This document shows, one piece after another, positions 9,460-17,080 of a DNA stretch of 64,000 nucleotides. A model generated the notes under the pieces. The model searched no databases, was not told where the DNA came from, and worked only from the letters and a program-made list of their open reading frames with translations. Every line of letters begins with the position of its first letter. The stretch's first letter is position 1. Position numbers and translations under genes: made by a program. This DNA comes from Roseomonas gilardii subsp. gilardii (GTDB taxonomy: Bacteria; Pseudomonadota; Alphaproteobacteria; Acetobacterales; Acetobacteraceae). The stretch lies in contig NZ_CP095554.1 in NCBI RefSeq assembly GCF_023078375.1, positions 1,426,001 through 1,490,000 on the forward strand, written 5' to 3'.

Positions 9460-9607
9460 GTTCGAACCCGTCCGCATGACGCCGGAGGAGAAGGCGGATT
9501 TCCACCGCCGCCGCCGGGCACGGAACTGGGCCCTCCTGGCGGCTCTGCTGGGGCTGGTGGTGCTGTTCTATCTGATCGCCATCGTCCGGATGTCGCAGAC
9601 CTCGTGA
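9452..9607 (+). CDS. CoxF-like small oxidase-associated membrane protein
   Basis: 51 residues from a TTG start overlapping the last 8 bases of ctaB (starts LAEFEPVRMTPEEKADF with TTG read as Met), or 43 residues from the ATG at 9476. A charged N-terminus with HRRRRARN leads into one membrane helix (WALLAALLGLVVLFYLIAIV). Many alphaproteobacterial oxidase operons carry a protein of this size and shape between ctaB and ctaG. The overlap with ctaB suggests translational coupling. Role in oxidase assembly is inferred from position. Confidence 0.7.
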   Translation: MAEFEPVRMTPEEKADFHRRRRARNWALLAALLGLVVLFYLIAIVRMSQTS

Positions 9608-9612
9608 CACCG

Positions 9613-9933
9613 GCCAGGAGGAAAGACGCTGCCTTTCCCCCCGGACCCCCCTATCCGCCAGGAACCTGAGGTTCCTGGACCTCCCATTCGTTGGTGCTTC
9701 CCGCGGCCGGCAATCGCCGGAGAGCCATGCTCTCCGGCGATTGCCGGCGCCGCCAGCGCGGGGGAGGATTCTTTCTTTTCGGGGGCCAGCTGATCCACCT
9801 GCTCCCAGAGATCGGGCGTCAGGCTGACGCTCACCACCAGCGCCAACGAAAGCCTGGGGTCCGGGGACCGGCTTCGGTCCCCCATCCTGGTCATGGGCGG
9901 AGAGGGTATGGGAGGGGCGGCGCCTCTCCCACG
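9613..9933 (-). repeat. Convergent-junction multi-hairpin repeat, copy A
   Basis: This fills the whole gap between the convergent coxF-like and ompA-like genes, in reverse orientation to the other three copies. Recognisable parts, listed in element order: hairpin 1 (9910-9930, GGGAGGGG/CGCCTCTCCC); hairpin 2 (9863-9882, GGGGACCG with loop GCTT); a conserved ~123-bp spacer; hairpin 3 (9706-9748) with perfect 20-bp arms around CAT; hairpin 4 (9658-9678, CCAGGAACCT/AGGTTCCTGG); and a weak hairpin 5 (about 9617-9645). See copies B (27600), C (46450) and D (62600). I see no gene in it. Confidence 0.85.
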
Positions 9934-9942
9934 GGGCCGGTG

Positions 9943-11061
9943 CTACCCGCTCACCCGGTACTCGATGCGGCGGTTGCGGAAGCGGCCTTCCTCGGTCGCG
10001 TTGTCCGCGACGGGCTGGTCGCTGCCATAGCCCTTGGCCACCAACTGATCCGCCGGAGCGCCATCGGCCACCAGGGCGGCGCGCACGGCCTCGGCCCGGC
10101 GCTGGGAGAGGGTGCGGTTGATCTCCGGATCGCCGGTGTTGTCCGTGTGGCCGCTGACCTCGATCACCGTGCCGGGCGGCAACTGCCGCAGGCGGGTGGC
10201 GGCCTCGCGGATCAGGGGCAGGCTGTCCGGCGGGATCTCGGCGCCGGCGGTGGGGAAGTTCACGATGGACAGGTTCAGCGCCCGGACCAGCATGGCGGGG
10301 CTGAAGCCGCTCGGCAGGGTGGACAGGGCGCGCATGGTTTCCGCCGTCGCGTCCTCGATCCGCAGCCCGGTCGCATCCGGCAGGGGAGCGATTCGGAGGC
10401 TGTCCGGCAGTTGCGTGCGCAGGGTGGCGATGAGCTGGTCGCGCTCGGCATCGGGCAGGCTGCCGCCGATGCGGAGCTGGCCGGGCTGGAACAGCGCCCG
10501 CAGGCCGGGCAGGCCCAGGGTGGGCAGGCGCAAGGCGGAAAGGGTCTGGCCGAACCAGTCCATCCAGGGCGTGGGCCCGGCATTGGGGTCGATCACCAGA
10601 TCGGTGCGGACCGCCGCGGTGCCAAAGGCGGCGTTCAGGGCCTCGGTCACGCGCCGGAGGGTGGCCTCGTCGGGCAGGCGGCCGGTGGCCCGCCAGACCG
10701 TGCCGTCATAGTCCAGGAACAGCCGGGCCAGCGGGGAGGCCGGCAGAGCCAGGGCGGGAGCCTGTGCCGTGGCGGGGGCCGCGCCGGAGGTGGTGGGGGC
10801 CGGGGTGGCGGGAGCTGGCACCGGGGCGGATGGCGCGGGTGCCGGGGTGACGATGGGCGGGATCATCGCGGCGACGGGTGGGGCGGCGGGCGGATGCGCG
10901 GGCTGGGCGGCGACCGGGACGGCCGCCTCGTGCTGCGCCGGGCCGCGGCTCATGAGCCAGGCGCCGAGCAGGCCGAAGAACAGGATCGCCGCCGCGGCGG
11001 GCCAGCCGGTCCGGTCGGCGCTGTCCTCGCCGGTCCTGATGCTGGGATGATCGGCCACCAT
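9943..11061 (-). CDS. OmpA-family peptidoglycan-associated protein
   Basis: 372 residues. An N-terminal membrane anchor (WPAAAAILFFGLLGAWLM, residues ~19-36) is followed by a long Pro/Ala/Thr linker to about residue 105, a middle region (LFLDYDGTVWRATGRLPDE) resembling repeated BON-like segments, and a C-terminal OmpA domain with the peptidoglycan-binding motif VSGHTDNTGDPEINRTLSQR and KGYGSDQP. It probably tethers the inner membrane to peptidoglycan. A GGAAAGGG site precedes the ATG. It lies opposite to and inside the oxidase gene run, between the coxF-like gene and ctaG, so it looks inserted there. Confidence 0.88.
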   Translation of the reverse strand: MVADHPSIRTGEDSADRTGWPAAAAILFFGLLGAWLMSRGPAQHEAAVPVAAQPAHPPAAPPVAAMIPPIVTPAPAPSAPVPAPATPAPTTSGAAPATAQAPALALPASPLARLFLDYDGTVWRATGRLPDEATLRRVTEALNAAFGTAAVRTDLVIDPNAGPTPWMDWFGQTLSALRLPTLGLPGLRALFQPGQLRIGGSLPDAERDQLIATLRTQLPDSLRIAPLPDATGLRIEDATAETMRALSTLPSGFSPAMLVRALNLSIVNFPTAGAEIPPDSLPLIREAATRLRQLPPGTVIEVSGHTDNTGDPEINRTLSQRRAEAVRAALVADGAPADQLVAKGYGSDQPVADNATEEGRFRNRRIEYRVSG

Positions 11062-11195
11062 GTCGCACCCTTTCCGATGGGGGGGCCATCCTGGGTCGGC
11101 CGCCGGGCCGGGACAATTCCGGGGGGCCTGTCCGGCCGGACAAATCTGCGGGACGAATCCGTGCCATCCATCCTCCGGCGCGGAAAAGGCATGTC

Positions 11196-11876
11196 TTGAG
11201 CCGGGTGGGCCGCAGGCGCTACTGCTTCGGGGGTGATGCCGAGCGATCGCGACTCCTCCCCCGCCCCGCAGCGGACCTCGCCCGCCGCAACCGCCGCCTT
11301 GGCCTCGCGGCGCTGGGCGCGGCGGTGGCCATGGTCGGCGTCTCCTTCGCCGCGGTGCCGCTCTATACGCTGTTCTGCCAGGTCACCGGCTATAACGGCA
11401 CGCCGCGGATCGGCGGGCCGGCGGCCCCTGGAGCACCGCAGGGGGAGCGCGGCATCACCGTGCGCTTCGACGCCCAGACCCATCCCGGCCTGCCCTGGCG
11501 CTTCGGGGCCGTGCAGCGGAGCATGGCGCTGAAGCCCGGAGAGCAGGGGCTGGCCTTCTACGAGGCCGAGAACAGGGCCGCGACTCCGGTGGAGGGGATC
11601 GCCCTCTACAACGTCACGCCGGAGGTGATGGGGCCCTATTTCCACAAGACGGCCTGTTTCTGCTTCGACGCTCAGACGCTCCAGCCCGGGCAGAAGGTGG
11701 AGATGCCGGTCACCTTCTGGGTCGATCCGGCGATGCTCCAGGACCCGAACACCCGCGACATCCGCACGGTCACGCTCAGCTACACCTTCTTCCGCACGCT
11801 GGAGGATGCGCAGCGCGCCGGGGCGCTGGCCCATGCCGGGCCGCATGTGGGCAAGGCGGCCTCCGCCACGCCGTGA
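11196..11876 (+). CDS. ctaG: Cytochrome c oxidase assembly protein CtaG/Cox11 (start region probably frameshifted)
   Basis: Cox11 delivers copper to CuB of subunit I from the periplasmic face of the inner membrane. Visible here are the membrane anchor (LGLAALGAAVAMVGVSFAAV), LYTLFCQVTGYNGT, and the copper motif ACFCF followed by the GQKVEMPVTFWVDP segment. In this frame the only upstream starts are non-ATG (TTG 11196, GTG 11205) and the first 30 residues look unlike a Cox11 leader. The neighbouring frame has an ATG at 11236 behind GGGGGTG and reads MPSDRDSSPAPQR. Adding one base in the GG at 11272-11273 would join it to DLARRNRRLGL, giving 213 residues. I therefore think the true start is 11236 and one base is missing. 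Confidence 0.88.
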   Translation: MSRVGRRRYCFGGDAERSRLLPRPAADLARRNRRLGLAALGAAVAMVGVSFAAVPLYTLFCQVTGYNGTPRIGGPAAPGAPQGERGITVRFDAQTHPGLPWRFGAVQRSMALKPGEQGLAFYEAENRAATPVEGIALYNVTPEVMGPYFHKTACFCFDAQTLQPGQKVEMPVTFWVDPAMLQDPNTRDIRTVTLSYTFFRTLEDAQRAGALAHAGPHVGKAASATP

Positions 11877-12006
11877 CGGGGCGCCGCCTTCCGCCGGGCA
11901 CCGTGCCCTGGCCTCTCCCGACTTGATCGGGGGCGGATTTCGCGGGATTGATGGCGTAACCAAAAGCTGCGGCGCCCGGCCGTGGTGAATCCGAACGGGA
12001 TGCGTA

Positions 12007-12879
12007 ATGGCCAGCACGGAAACGACCATGGGGACCCTCGGCACCGACATTCCTGACGCCCCGCCGCTCCACAAGCATCCCTATCACCTCGTCGAACCCT
12101 CGCCCTGGCCGATGATCGCCGCGCTGGCGGCGGGAACCATGCTGCTGGGGATCGTCCTCTTCGCGCACAGCAACATCCACTGGGTGCTGGGCGTCGGCAT
12201 CCTGGGCGTGCTGGGCAGCATGGCCGGCTGGTGGCGCGACGTGATCCGCGAATCGCGCACCCCGGGCGTCTATACGCCGATCGTGCAGATCGGCCTGCGC
12301 TATGGCATGGCGCTGTTCATCGCCTCCGAGGTGATGTTCTTCGTGGCCTTCTTCTGGGCCTATTTCCACTTCGCGCTGTTCCCGGAGCATGTGTCCGGCG
12401 CCGCCGCGCCGGCCGTCTGGCCGCCGCATGGGGTGCATACCTTCGACCCCTTCGGCCTGCCCTTCCTGAACACCATGATCCTGCTGCTGTCCGGCACCAC
12501 GGTGACCTGGGCGCATCATGCGATGCTGGAGGGCGACCGGAAGTCGGTCCTGCGGGGGCTGGGGATCACCGTGCTGCTGGGCCTCAGCTTCTCCTTCTTC
12601 CAGTTCTGGGAGTATGGCGAGGCGCCCTTCGCCTTCGTGGATGGCGGCATCTATCCCTCGGTCTTCTTCCTGGCGACCGGCTTCCACGGCTTCCACGTCA
12701 TCGTGGGCACCATCTTCCTGGCGGTCTGCTGGTTCCGCGCCTATGCGGGGCAGTTCACGCCGAAGCGGCATTTCGGCTTCGAGGCCGCCGCCTGGTACTG
12801 GCATTTCGTGGACGTGGTGTGGCTCTTCCTCTTCGTCTTCATCTACTGGTGGGGGGCCGGCGAGATCGCCGCCCACTGA
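12007..12879 (+). CDS. ctaE: Cytochrome c oxidase subunit III
   Basis: 290 residues with about seven membrane helices. Conserved blocks include WPMIAALAAGTMLLG, WWRDVIRES, FIASEVMFFVAFFWAYFH, the long loop ending in LLSGTTVTWAHHAML, FHGFHVIVGTIFLAVCW and WYWHFVDVVWLFLFVFIYWWG. It completes the three-subunit oxidase core. The spacer from ctaG (130 bp) holds a CCCGA/TCGGG mini-hairpin and probably its own promoter. The start has GGGATG 5-10 bp upstream. Confidence 0.96.
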   Translation: MASTETTMGTLGTDIPDAPPLHKHPYHLVEPSPWPMIAALAAGTMLLGIVLFAHSNIHWVLGVGILGVLGSMAGWWRDVIRESRTPGVYTPIVQIGLRYGMALFIASEVMFFVAFFWAYFHFALFPEHVSGAAAPAVWPPHGVHTFDPFGLPFLNTMILLLSGTTVTWAHHAMLEGDRKSVLRGLGITVLLGLSFSFFQFWEYGEAPFAFVDGGIYPSVFFLATGFHGFHVIVGTIFLAVCWFRAYAGQFTPKRHFGFEAAAWYWHFVDVVWLFLFVFIYWWGAGEIAAH

Positions 12880-12973
12880 CCGTGCGGGCGCGCCGCGCCC
12901 CCGTTGGCACCGGGGCGCGGCAAACAAGGGCATCGGCGCGCGTTCATTCCCGGTGAATTGCGGGAGGACGACG

Positions 12974-13420
12974 ATGACCCGGACGACCAGCGGGATGAGC
13001 CTGTCCGATCTGTCCAGGCTCATGAGCAAGATCGACTACTGCATGTTCTCGACCCATGCCGGGAACGGCCACATCGCCAGCCGGCCGATGAGCAACAACG
13101 GCGATGTCGAGTACAAGGGCGATTCCTGGTTCTTCGCCCTGGAGAGCACCCATACCGTCGAGGAGATCGGGCGCGACCCGAAGGTGGCGCTCTCCTTCAC
13201 CGGCAGCCAGGGGCTGCTGGGGCAGAGGCCGCTCTTCATCGCCGTGGAGGGCGAGGCGGAACTGATCCGGGACAAGGGGGCCTTCCAGGAGCACTGGAAC
13301 AAGGAACTGGACCGGTGGTTCGAGCAGGGCGTGGACACGCCCGGCCTGACGCTGATCCAGGTCCATGCGAGCCGGATCACCTATTGGGACGGCATGGAGG
13401 AGGGCGAGGTTTCGGTCTGA
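12974..13420 (+). CDS. Pyridoxamine 5'-phosphate oxidase-fold general stress protein
   Basis: 148 residues. It reads as a split-barrel flavin-binding protein of the general-stress-protein-26 type: LSRLMSKIDYCMFSTHAGNGHIASRPMS, DSWFFALESTHTVEEI, KVALSFTG, FIAVEGEAELI and the late ITYWDGMEEG. The family binds FMN/FAD or F420-like cofactors and is linked to stress. A strong GGGAGG site lies 9 bp before the ATG; the longer open frame upstream lies within ctaE in the wrong frame. It converges with the methyltransferase and interrupts the usual ctaE-SURF1 order. Confidence 0.88.
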   Translation: MTRTTSGMSLSDLSRLMSKIDYCMFSTHAGNGHIASRPMSNNGDVEYKGDSWFFALESTHTVEEIGRDPKVALSFTGSQGLLGQRPLFIAVEGEAELIRDKGAFQEHWNKELDRWFEQGVDTPGLTLIQVHASRITYWDGMEEGEVSV

Positions 13421-13561
13421 TCCGGATATGCGGCCGATCAGAGTGGCGGCTGGCCGGGGCGGCGCGTGAGCCAGTGTGCCATCCGGCGCAGGGGCCGGGT
13501 GGCGCGCCATGTGGTGGAATCCAGGATCGAGCGGAGCAGGGCCTCGTTTTCGCCTTCCAGG

Positions 13562-14527
13562 TTAGCGGGGGGGGGGGAGGGCGGATGTGCCGGGCCGTTC
13601 GGTCTCCGGGGGTGTTCCGGCCTCGCCGGTCATCGGGGTCAGGACGTAGAGGCTGGCCCGGCCGCAATCGGGGAAGGGGTGGAAGGCAGCCTGCCATCCG
13701 GCGCGCCGGGCGGCCTCCATCAGGAAGCCGTGCGAGAAGCCCAGTTCCATCCAGCCGAAGCGGCGCATGCAGAAGACCGAGAGGGCATCGAGGCGCGGAC
13801 CCCAGGCATAGGGGATATCGGGACGGGGAGCCTCGACCACAGGCTCACCGCAGAGCAGCAGCCGCCCGCCCGGCTTGATCCGGTCGTGGAGGCGCCGCAA
13901 CAGGGCCTGGAAATCGACCGAGTGGTGGAAGGCTTCGTAGAACACCACGGCGTCGAAGCGCTCCGTTCCGAAGCCTTGGCCGAAGCGGGCCTGCTCCACC
14001 TCGACGGGCAGGTCCATTTCCGCGGCCTGCCGCCGGATCACCTCGACGGCGACCGTGTCGATATCGACCCCGCAGGCGCGGTAGCCCATCCGGGCCAGCA
14101 TCAGCAGCAACTGGCCGCTGCCCGGGCCGTATTCCAGCACGGAGCCACCCGGCTGAAGGCCGAGGTGCCGGAGGATGTGCCCCCAGGCGTAAAGGTGCTC
14201 GCCCGTCATGGCCGCGTCCCGGAAGCTCCAGGGCACCAGCCCGGTCCAGATCGCTTCCGGGATGGTGTAGGAGGGGGCTTCGTCGCGCTCGGGGTGATAG
14301 CCGCCCGCGCTGCCCTCATCCGGACGCGAGCGCAGGGTCAGATACAGGTCGAGGACACCCTGGCGATAGTCGTTCGAGAAGGGATCGAGTTCGTTGAGGC
14401 GTGCCGCATCGGGCATGTCGAGCACGCATTTCGTCAGACGGACGTATTCGGCGGCATCGGGAACGCCCCCGCCGATCCTGTCCAGCACCGCGTCGAACTC
14501 CGCCGGTGAAACCCGCACCTGGACCAT
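13562..14527 (-). CDS. SAM-dependent methyltransferase, C-terminus displaced by an 11-base homopolymer
   Basis: 321 residues in the present frame. The methyltransferase core begins near residue 125: GGSVLEYGPGSGQLLLMLA (glycine motif I), CGVDIDTVAV (acidic loop), FDAVVFYEAFHHSVDF and LHDRIKPGGRLLLCGEP. The frame ends in SALPPPR directly after a C11 run on the coding strand. With a run of 10 the protein would continue about 40 residues to a stop at 13438-13440, ending ILDSTTWRATRPLRR and MAHWLTRR, a tail of the kind seen at the ends of glycan-modifying enzymes (xxSTSWRxTxPLR). The full form would be 362 residues. Substrate unknown; the tail suggests surface glycan or O-antigen modification. 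Confidence 0.85.
   Translation of the reverse strand: MVQVRVSPAEFDAVLDRIGGGVPDAAEYVRLTKCVLDMPDAARLNELDPFSNDYRQGVLDLYLTLRSRPDEGSAGGYHPERDEAPSYTIPEAIWTGLVPWSFRDAAMTGEHLYAWGHILRHLGLQPGGSVLEYGPGSGQLLLMLARMGYRACGVDIDTVAVEVIRRQAAEMDLPVEVEQARFGQGFGTERFDAVVFYEAFHHSVDFQALLRRLHDRIKPGGRLLLCGEPVVEAPRPDIPYAWGPRLDALSVFCMRRFGWMELGFSHGFLMEAARRAGWQAAFHPFPDCGRASLYVLTPMTGEAGTPPETERPGTSALPPPR
13567..13577. repeat. G(11) homopolymer at the 3' end of the methyltransferase gene
   Basis: Eleven consecutive G on the plus strand, the longest homopolymer I noticed in the window. Its length decides which of three C-termini the methyltransferase has: 11 gives a stop at once, 10 gives the plausible full tail, and 12 gives a long unnatural Pro/Arg-rich tail. 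Confidence 0.95.
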
Positions 14528-14691
14528 CGGACATCCCCCACAAGATTTCCCGAGTAGTCTGCCTCATGACGGAAGCGATGGAAAAGACCGCCGGAACGGC
14601 CTGGCCGCTGGCGGCGCCGCGCGATCCGCGATGGCTGGACGTGGCGTGGCGGAGAGGGCAGGAACCTTCCGGCCCGAACTGAAGCGCCTCG

Positions 14692-15378
14692 ATGACCCGT
14701 CTTCGCCGCCTGCTGCTTCCCTTCCTCTGCGTCCTGCCGGTTCTCGTGGCGCTGGTGGCGCTCGGGAACTGGCAGGTCCGGCGCCTGCACTGGAAGACCG
14801 ACCTCCTGGCCCGCATCGACGCCGCCGAGGCGGGGCCGCCCCGGGCGCTGCGCGATCCGCCGGAGGCGCTTTCCAAGGTGGTCGCCACCGGACGTTTCCT
14901 GAACGACCGCGAGGCGATGGTCGGGCTGGAGGTGCGGGATGCCGTGCTGGGCGCCTTCCTGGTCACGCCGCTGGAACGGGCGGATGGCCCGCCCGTGCTG
15001 GTCAACCGGGGCTGGGTGCCGCTGGAGCGCAAGGCGCCGGTCAGCCATCCGGAGGGGGTGGTGAGCGTCACCGGCTGGGTCCGCCCCGCCGATGGGCACA
15101 ATGTTTTCGCCGCCAGTGACGATCCCGCCGGGCGGCGCTTCTATACCTTCGATCCGGCGGTGATCGGCCCGGCCCTGGGGCTGGCGCAGGTGGCGCCCTA
15201 TGCGCTGGTGGCCCTGGCCGCGGGCCCCGAGGCGTCCGCGTTGCCCCGGCCGGCCCGCGCCATGCCGCGGCCGGACAACCCGCATCTCGGCTATGCCATC
15301 ACCTGGTACGGCACCGCCCTGGCGCTGGTCGGCGTCTTCGCCGTCTTTGCCTGGCGCCGCCTGAAGGACCCCGCCTGA
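14692..15378 (+). CDS. SURF1 family cytochrome oxidase assembly protein
   Basis: 228 residues. SURF1/Shy1 proteins sit in the inner membrane with a helix at each end and help insert haem a into subunit I. Visible are the N-terminal helix (LLLPFLCVLPVLVALVALG) followed by the diagnostic GNWQVRRLHWKTDLL, the ATGRFLND and FLVTPLER strands, VLVNRGWVP, RFYTFDP, and the C-terminal NPHLGYAITWYGTALALVGV helix. The spacing and length are typical. It sits 11 bp before the M32 peptidase gene. A 38-codon open frame upstream (14566-14682) is too weak to call. Confidence 0.95.
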   Translation: MTRLRRLLLPFLCVLPVLVALVALGNWQVRRLHWKTDLLARIDAAEAGPPRALRDPPEALSKVVATGRFLNDREAMVGLEVRDAVLGAFLVTPLERADGPPVLVNRGWVPLERKAPVSHPEGVVSVTGWVRPADGHNVFAASDDPAGRRFYTFDPAVIGPALGLAQVAPYALVALAAGPEASALPRPARAMPRPDNPHLGYAITWYGTALALVGVFAVFAWRRLKDPA

Positions 15379-15388
15379 AGGATTTCGC

Positions 15389-16885
15389 ATGACGAACGAC
15401 CCCTATCTCCGCCTGAAGTCCCGCTTCAACCGCATCGGCGCGCTGGGCGAGGCGAGTGCCATGCTGGGCTGGGACGCTTCCGCGATGATGCCCGAGGGCG
15501 GCGGCGCCTCGCGCGGCGAGCAGCTCGCCGTGCTGGCGGGGCTGTCGCACGAGTTGCTGACGGCGCCCGCGGTGGCGGAGGATCTCGCCGCCGCCGAGGC
15601 CAGCCCACCGGCGGAGCCCTGGGATGCCGCCAATCTCGCCCTGATGCGGCGGGCCCATACCCGCGCCGCCTGCCTGCCGGGGGATCTGGTGGAGGCGGTC
15701 TCGCGCGCCAACAGCGCCTGCGAGAAGGTCTGGCGCAAGGCGCGCGCCGCCTCCGACTTCGCCATGGTGCGGCCGTATCTGGAGGAGGTGGTGCGCCTCC
15801 AGCGCGAGGAGGCGGCGGCGCTGTCCGGCGCCACCGGCCTCGCCCCCTATGACGCGCTGATGGACGGGTTCCAGCGCGGCATCGGGGCGGCGGATGTGGA
15901 GCCGGTCTTCGCCGCCTACGAGACCTTCCTGAAGGAGGCGCTGCCCGAAGCCGAGGCGGTCCAGGCGCGCCGCCCGGCGCCGGTCGAGCCCGCCGGACCC
16001 TTCCCGGTGGAGATCCAGAAGCGGCTCTGCCGCCAGCTTTCCGAGCGGATCGGGCTGGACTTCACCCATGCGCGGCTGGACGAGAGCGCGCATCCCTTCT
16101 CGGGCGGCACGCCCGCCGATGCGCGGATCACCACGCGCTATGACGAGGGCAACTTCGCCCAGGCGCTGCTCGGCGTGGCGCATGAGACGGGGCATGCGCT
16201 CTATGAGCGCGGGCTGCCGGAGGCCTGGGAGCGGCAGCCGGTGGGCGAGGCCGCCGGCATGGCGGCGCATGAATCGCAGTCCCTGCTGATCGAGGTGCAG
16301 GCCTGCCGGTCCGATGCCTTCCTCTCCTGGCTGGGGCCGCAGCTCCATGCCGCCTTCGGCGGGGCGGCGGAGGCTTATGAGGGCGCCAATCTGGGGCGGC
16401 TCTGGCGGCGGGTGGCGCGCGGCTTCATCCGCGTCGATGCGGACGAGATGACCTATCCGGCACATGTCATCCTGCGCTTCCGGCTGGAACGGGCGCTGAT
16501 CGGCGGCGACCTCGCCGTGGCCGACCTGCCGGGGGCCTGGAACGAGGGGTTCCAGGGCCTGCTCGGCCTGACGCCGCCGGACGACCGGCGCGGCTGCCTG
16601 CAGGACATCCACTGGTACGATGGCGCCTTCGGCTATTTCCCGTCCTACACGCTCGGCGCCATGGCGGCGGCGCAGATCATGGCGGCCGCCCGCGCCGCCG
16701 TGCCGGGGATCGACGCGGCCCTGGCGCGGGGGGATTTCACGCCGCTGCTCGGCTGGCTGCGGCCCAACATCCATGGCAAGGCGGCGAGCCTGGGTTTCCA
16801 GGACCTGCTGCGGGAGGCGACCGGCGGGCCACTCGATCCGGCGGCTTTCACCCGCCATCTGCGGGCGCGCTATCTCGGGGATTGA
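15389..16885 (+). CDS. M32 family metallocarboxypeptidase
   Basis: 498 residues, the standard size for the carboxypeptidase Taq family, cytoplasmic zinc enzymes that trim C-terminal residues from peptides. The metal motif HETGHALYERGLP is at about residue 265, with the later glutamate in AAHESQSLLIEVQ. The N-terminal domain starts YLRLKSRFNRIGALGEASAMLGWD, and the C-terminal motifs IRVDADEMTYPAHVILRF and DIHWYDGAFGYFPSYTLG are both present. It follows SURF1 after 10 bp, so it may share that transcript. The 195-bp gap after it (16886-17080) holds GC-rich inverted repeats, including GGCCGG/CCGGCC (from 16885) and a GGGGAAAGGC-like stem near 16958 weakly resembling hairpin 5 of the four-copy element, but no gene. 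Confidence 0.95.
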   Translation: MTNDPYLRLKSRFNRIGALGEASAMLGWDASAMMPEGGGASRGEQLAVLAGLSHELLTAPAVAEDLAAAEASPPAEPWDAANLALMRRAHTRAACLPGDLVEAVSRANSACEKVWRKARAASDFAMVRPYLEEVVRLQREEAAALSGATGLAPYDALMDGFQRGIGAADVEPVFAAYETFLKEALPEAEAVQARRPAPVEPAGPFPVEIQKRLCRQLSERIGLDFTHARLDESAHPFSGGTPADARITTRYDEGNFAQALLGVAHETGHALYERGLPEAWERQPVGEAAGMAAHESQSLLIEVQACRSDAFLSWLGPQLHAAFGGAAEAYEGANLGRLWRRVARGFIRVDADEMTYPAHVILRFRLERALIGGDLAVADLPGAWNEGFQGLLGLTPPDDRRGCLQDIHWYDGAFGYFPSYTLGAMAAAQIMAAARAAVPGIDAALARGDFTPLLGWLRPNIHGKAASLGFQDLLREATGGPLDPAAFTRHLRARYLGD

Positions 16886-17080
16886 GGCCGGGCGGCGGCT
16901 TTTGCCGGCCATTCCTTCCTTGGACATTCCAGGACGCGGCACCTTGCGTCCGGCCCCGGGGAAAGGCCGCTGCCGTCGCCCCCGGGCCAGAGGCGCGGCA
17001 CCGGCTCAGCGGTGCCGCAGCCGCGAGAGGCTGGGCCTTCCCCGGGGCCGGGCGCGGAGGTGGTCCCGCCGGCGGACCGG

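Noticed and set aside
14566-14682. 38-codon open frame between the methyltransferase and SURF1 genes
   Set aside because: It has an ATG and a stop but no hydrophobic pattern, no similarity to the DUF983 gene often found here, and only a weak ribosome site; left uncalled.
16886-17080. Fifth copy of the multi-hairpin element between the M32 peptidase and PAP2 genes
   Set aside because: One stem resembles hairpin 5, but hairpins 2 and 3 and the conserved spacer are missing.
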